In this document: positions 63,753 through 64,000 of the stretch, piece by piece | Layout: each line of letters opens with the position of its first letter | How positions within the stretch are numbered: position 1 is the first letter of the stretch | Source: Tyto alba | Lineage: Eukaryota > Chordata > Aves > Strigiformes > Tytonidae | Reading direction: 5' to 3' | Assembly: GCF_018691265.1 (NCBI RefSeq) | Contig: NW_024881313.1 | Span: forward strand, 17,105,518-17,169,517 | Length of the DNA stretch: 64,000 nt | Notes under the pieces: model-generated | Told to the model about the DNA's origin: nothing | What the model saw: only the letters and a program-made list of their open reading frames with translations | Databases searched by the model: none | Position numbers and translations under genes: made by a program

Positions 63753-63778
63753 TTCTGTTGTACTAATGTACAACAGAA
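63753..63778. repeat. Perfect 11-bp inverted repeat with TAAT loop
   Basis: TTCTGTTGTAC, TAAT, GTACAACAGAA. It can form a short hairpin in DNA or RNA. Too short for a microRNA precursor; function unknown. Confidence 0.6.
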
Positions 63779-64000
63779 GTTGTACATTGGAAGTTTCACA
63801 GTAAAAATGGATTTTTATTGTTGCAGATTTCTCACCTTTTTTTTTTTTTTTTTTTAATATTTCCTAGTATTTCAAACTCATTCTAAAATAAAAAACTAGG
63901 TGCTTGCATACATATCTGCAAGTCTTTCTGTACAGGTATAACACTGGTTTGAATTTTCATTATACGACGTATGGAAATAAAGGGATGCCAAAGGTCTAAA

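Larger units (their letters stand above)
55961..64000. other. Upstream flank of CFAP69, no coding exon recognised
   Basis: The region is AT-rich after about 56200. By human gene order the next gene is STEAP2, but none of its C-terminal coding sequence was found. Part of this stretch could still be its long 3' untranslated region or an antisense RNA. Open frames at 56337-56744 (plus) and 63008-63424 (minus) lack splice support and family motifs. Confidence 0.5.

Noticed and set aside
1..64000. tRNA, rRNA, CRISPR arrays or a bacterial-type operon
   Set aside because: None seen; the intron-bearing genes, CpG islands and LINEs show vertebrate nuclear DNA.

Overview
The window is vertebrate nuclear DNA, most likely avian. 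Multi-exon genes with GT/AG introns start in CpG islands within AT-rich DNA, and the interspersed repeats include a 3'-end CR1 LINE fragment close to the chicken CR1 consensus plus older CR1 relics. Three protein genes can be supported. Their order fits human 7q21.13 read in reverse (CFAP69, FAM237B, GTPBP10). The species is not determined by anything seen here.

Layout. (1) 149-10034, minus strand: the first eight coding exons of GTPBP10, an Obg-family GTPase of mitochondrial ribosome assembly. Its 3' end, with the G4 and G5 motifs, lies left of the window. A CpG island at about 9640-10540 is its promoter and carries an exact NRF1-type site. (2) 10035-21927: about 12 kb of intergenic DNA with an old CR1 relic, a SINE-like relic, a CTCF-like motif and a possible TATA promoter. 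(3) 21928-about 23307, plus strand: FAM237B, the precursor of neurosecretory protein GM. It shows a signal peptide, an 83-residue mature segment with two cysteines, and a Gly-Met-Gly-Arg-Arg amidation and cleavage signal; the last small exon is uncertain. (4) 27246-55673, minus strand: all 23 coding exons of CFAP69, which join without a frame break into a 949-residue protein. Its introns hold CR1 copies in both orientations, a candidate solo LTR and microsatellites. It starts in a CpG island at about 55330-55960 with an RFX X-box-like motif 40 bp upstream of the ATG. (5) 55674-64000: no recognised coding exon. By synteny this leads toward the 3' side of STEAP2. It contains two inverted copies of an old repeat around an open frame of unknown meaning.

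The three genes do not form a pathway: a mitochondrial assembly GTPase, a hypothalamic secreted peptide and a ciliary/flagellar protein. What links them is local arrangement. GTPBP10 and FAM237B are head-to-head but 12 kb apart, and FAM237B and CFAP69 are tail-to-tail. Two CTCF-like motifs point toward each other across FAM237B, which could insulate a tissue-restricted peptide gene from two CpG-island promoters. Exon coordinates were read by hand from splice signals and reading-frame continuity and checked against family knowledge, without alignment software.
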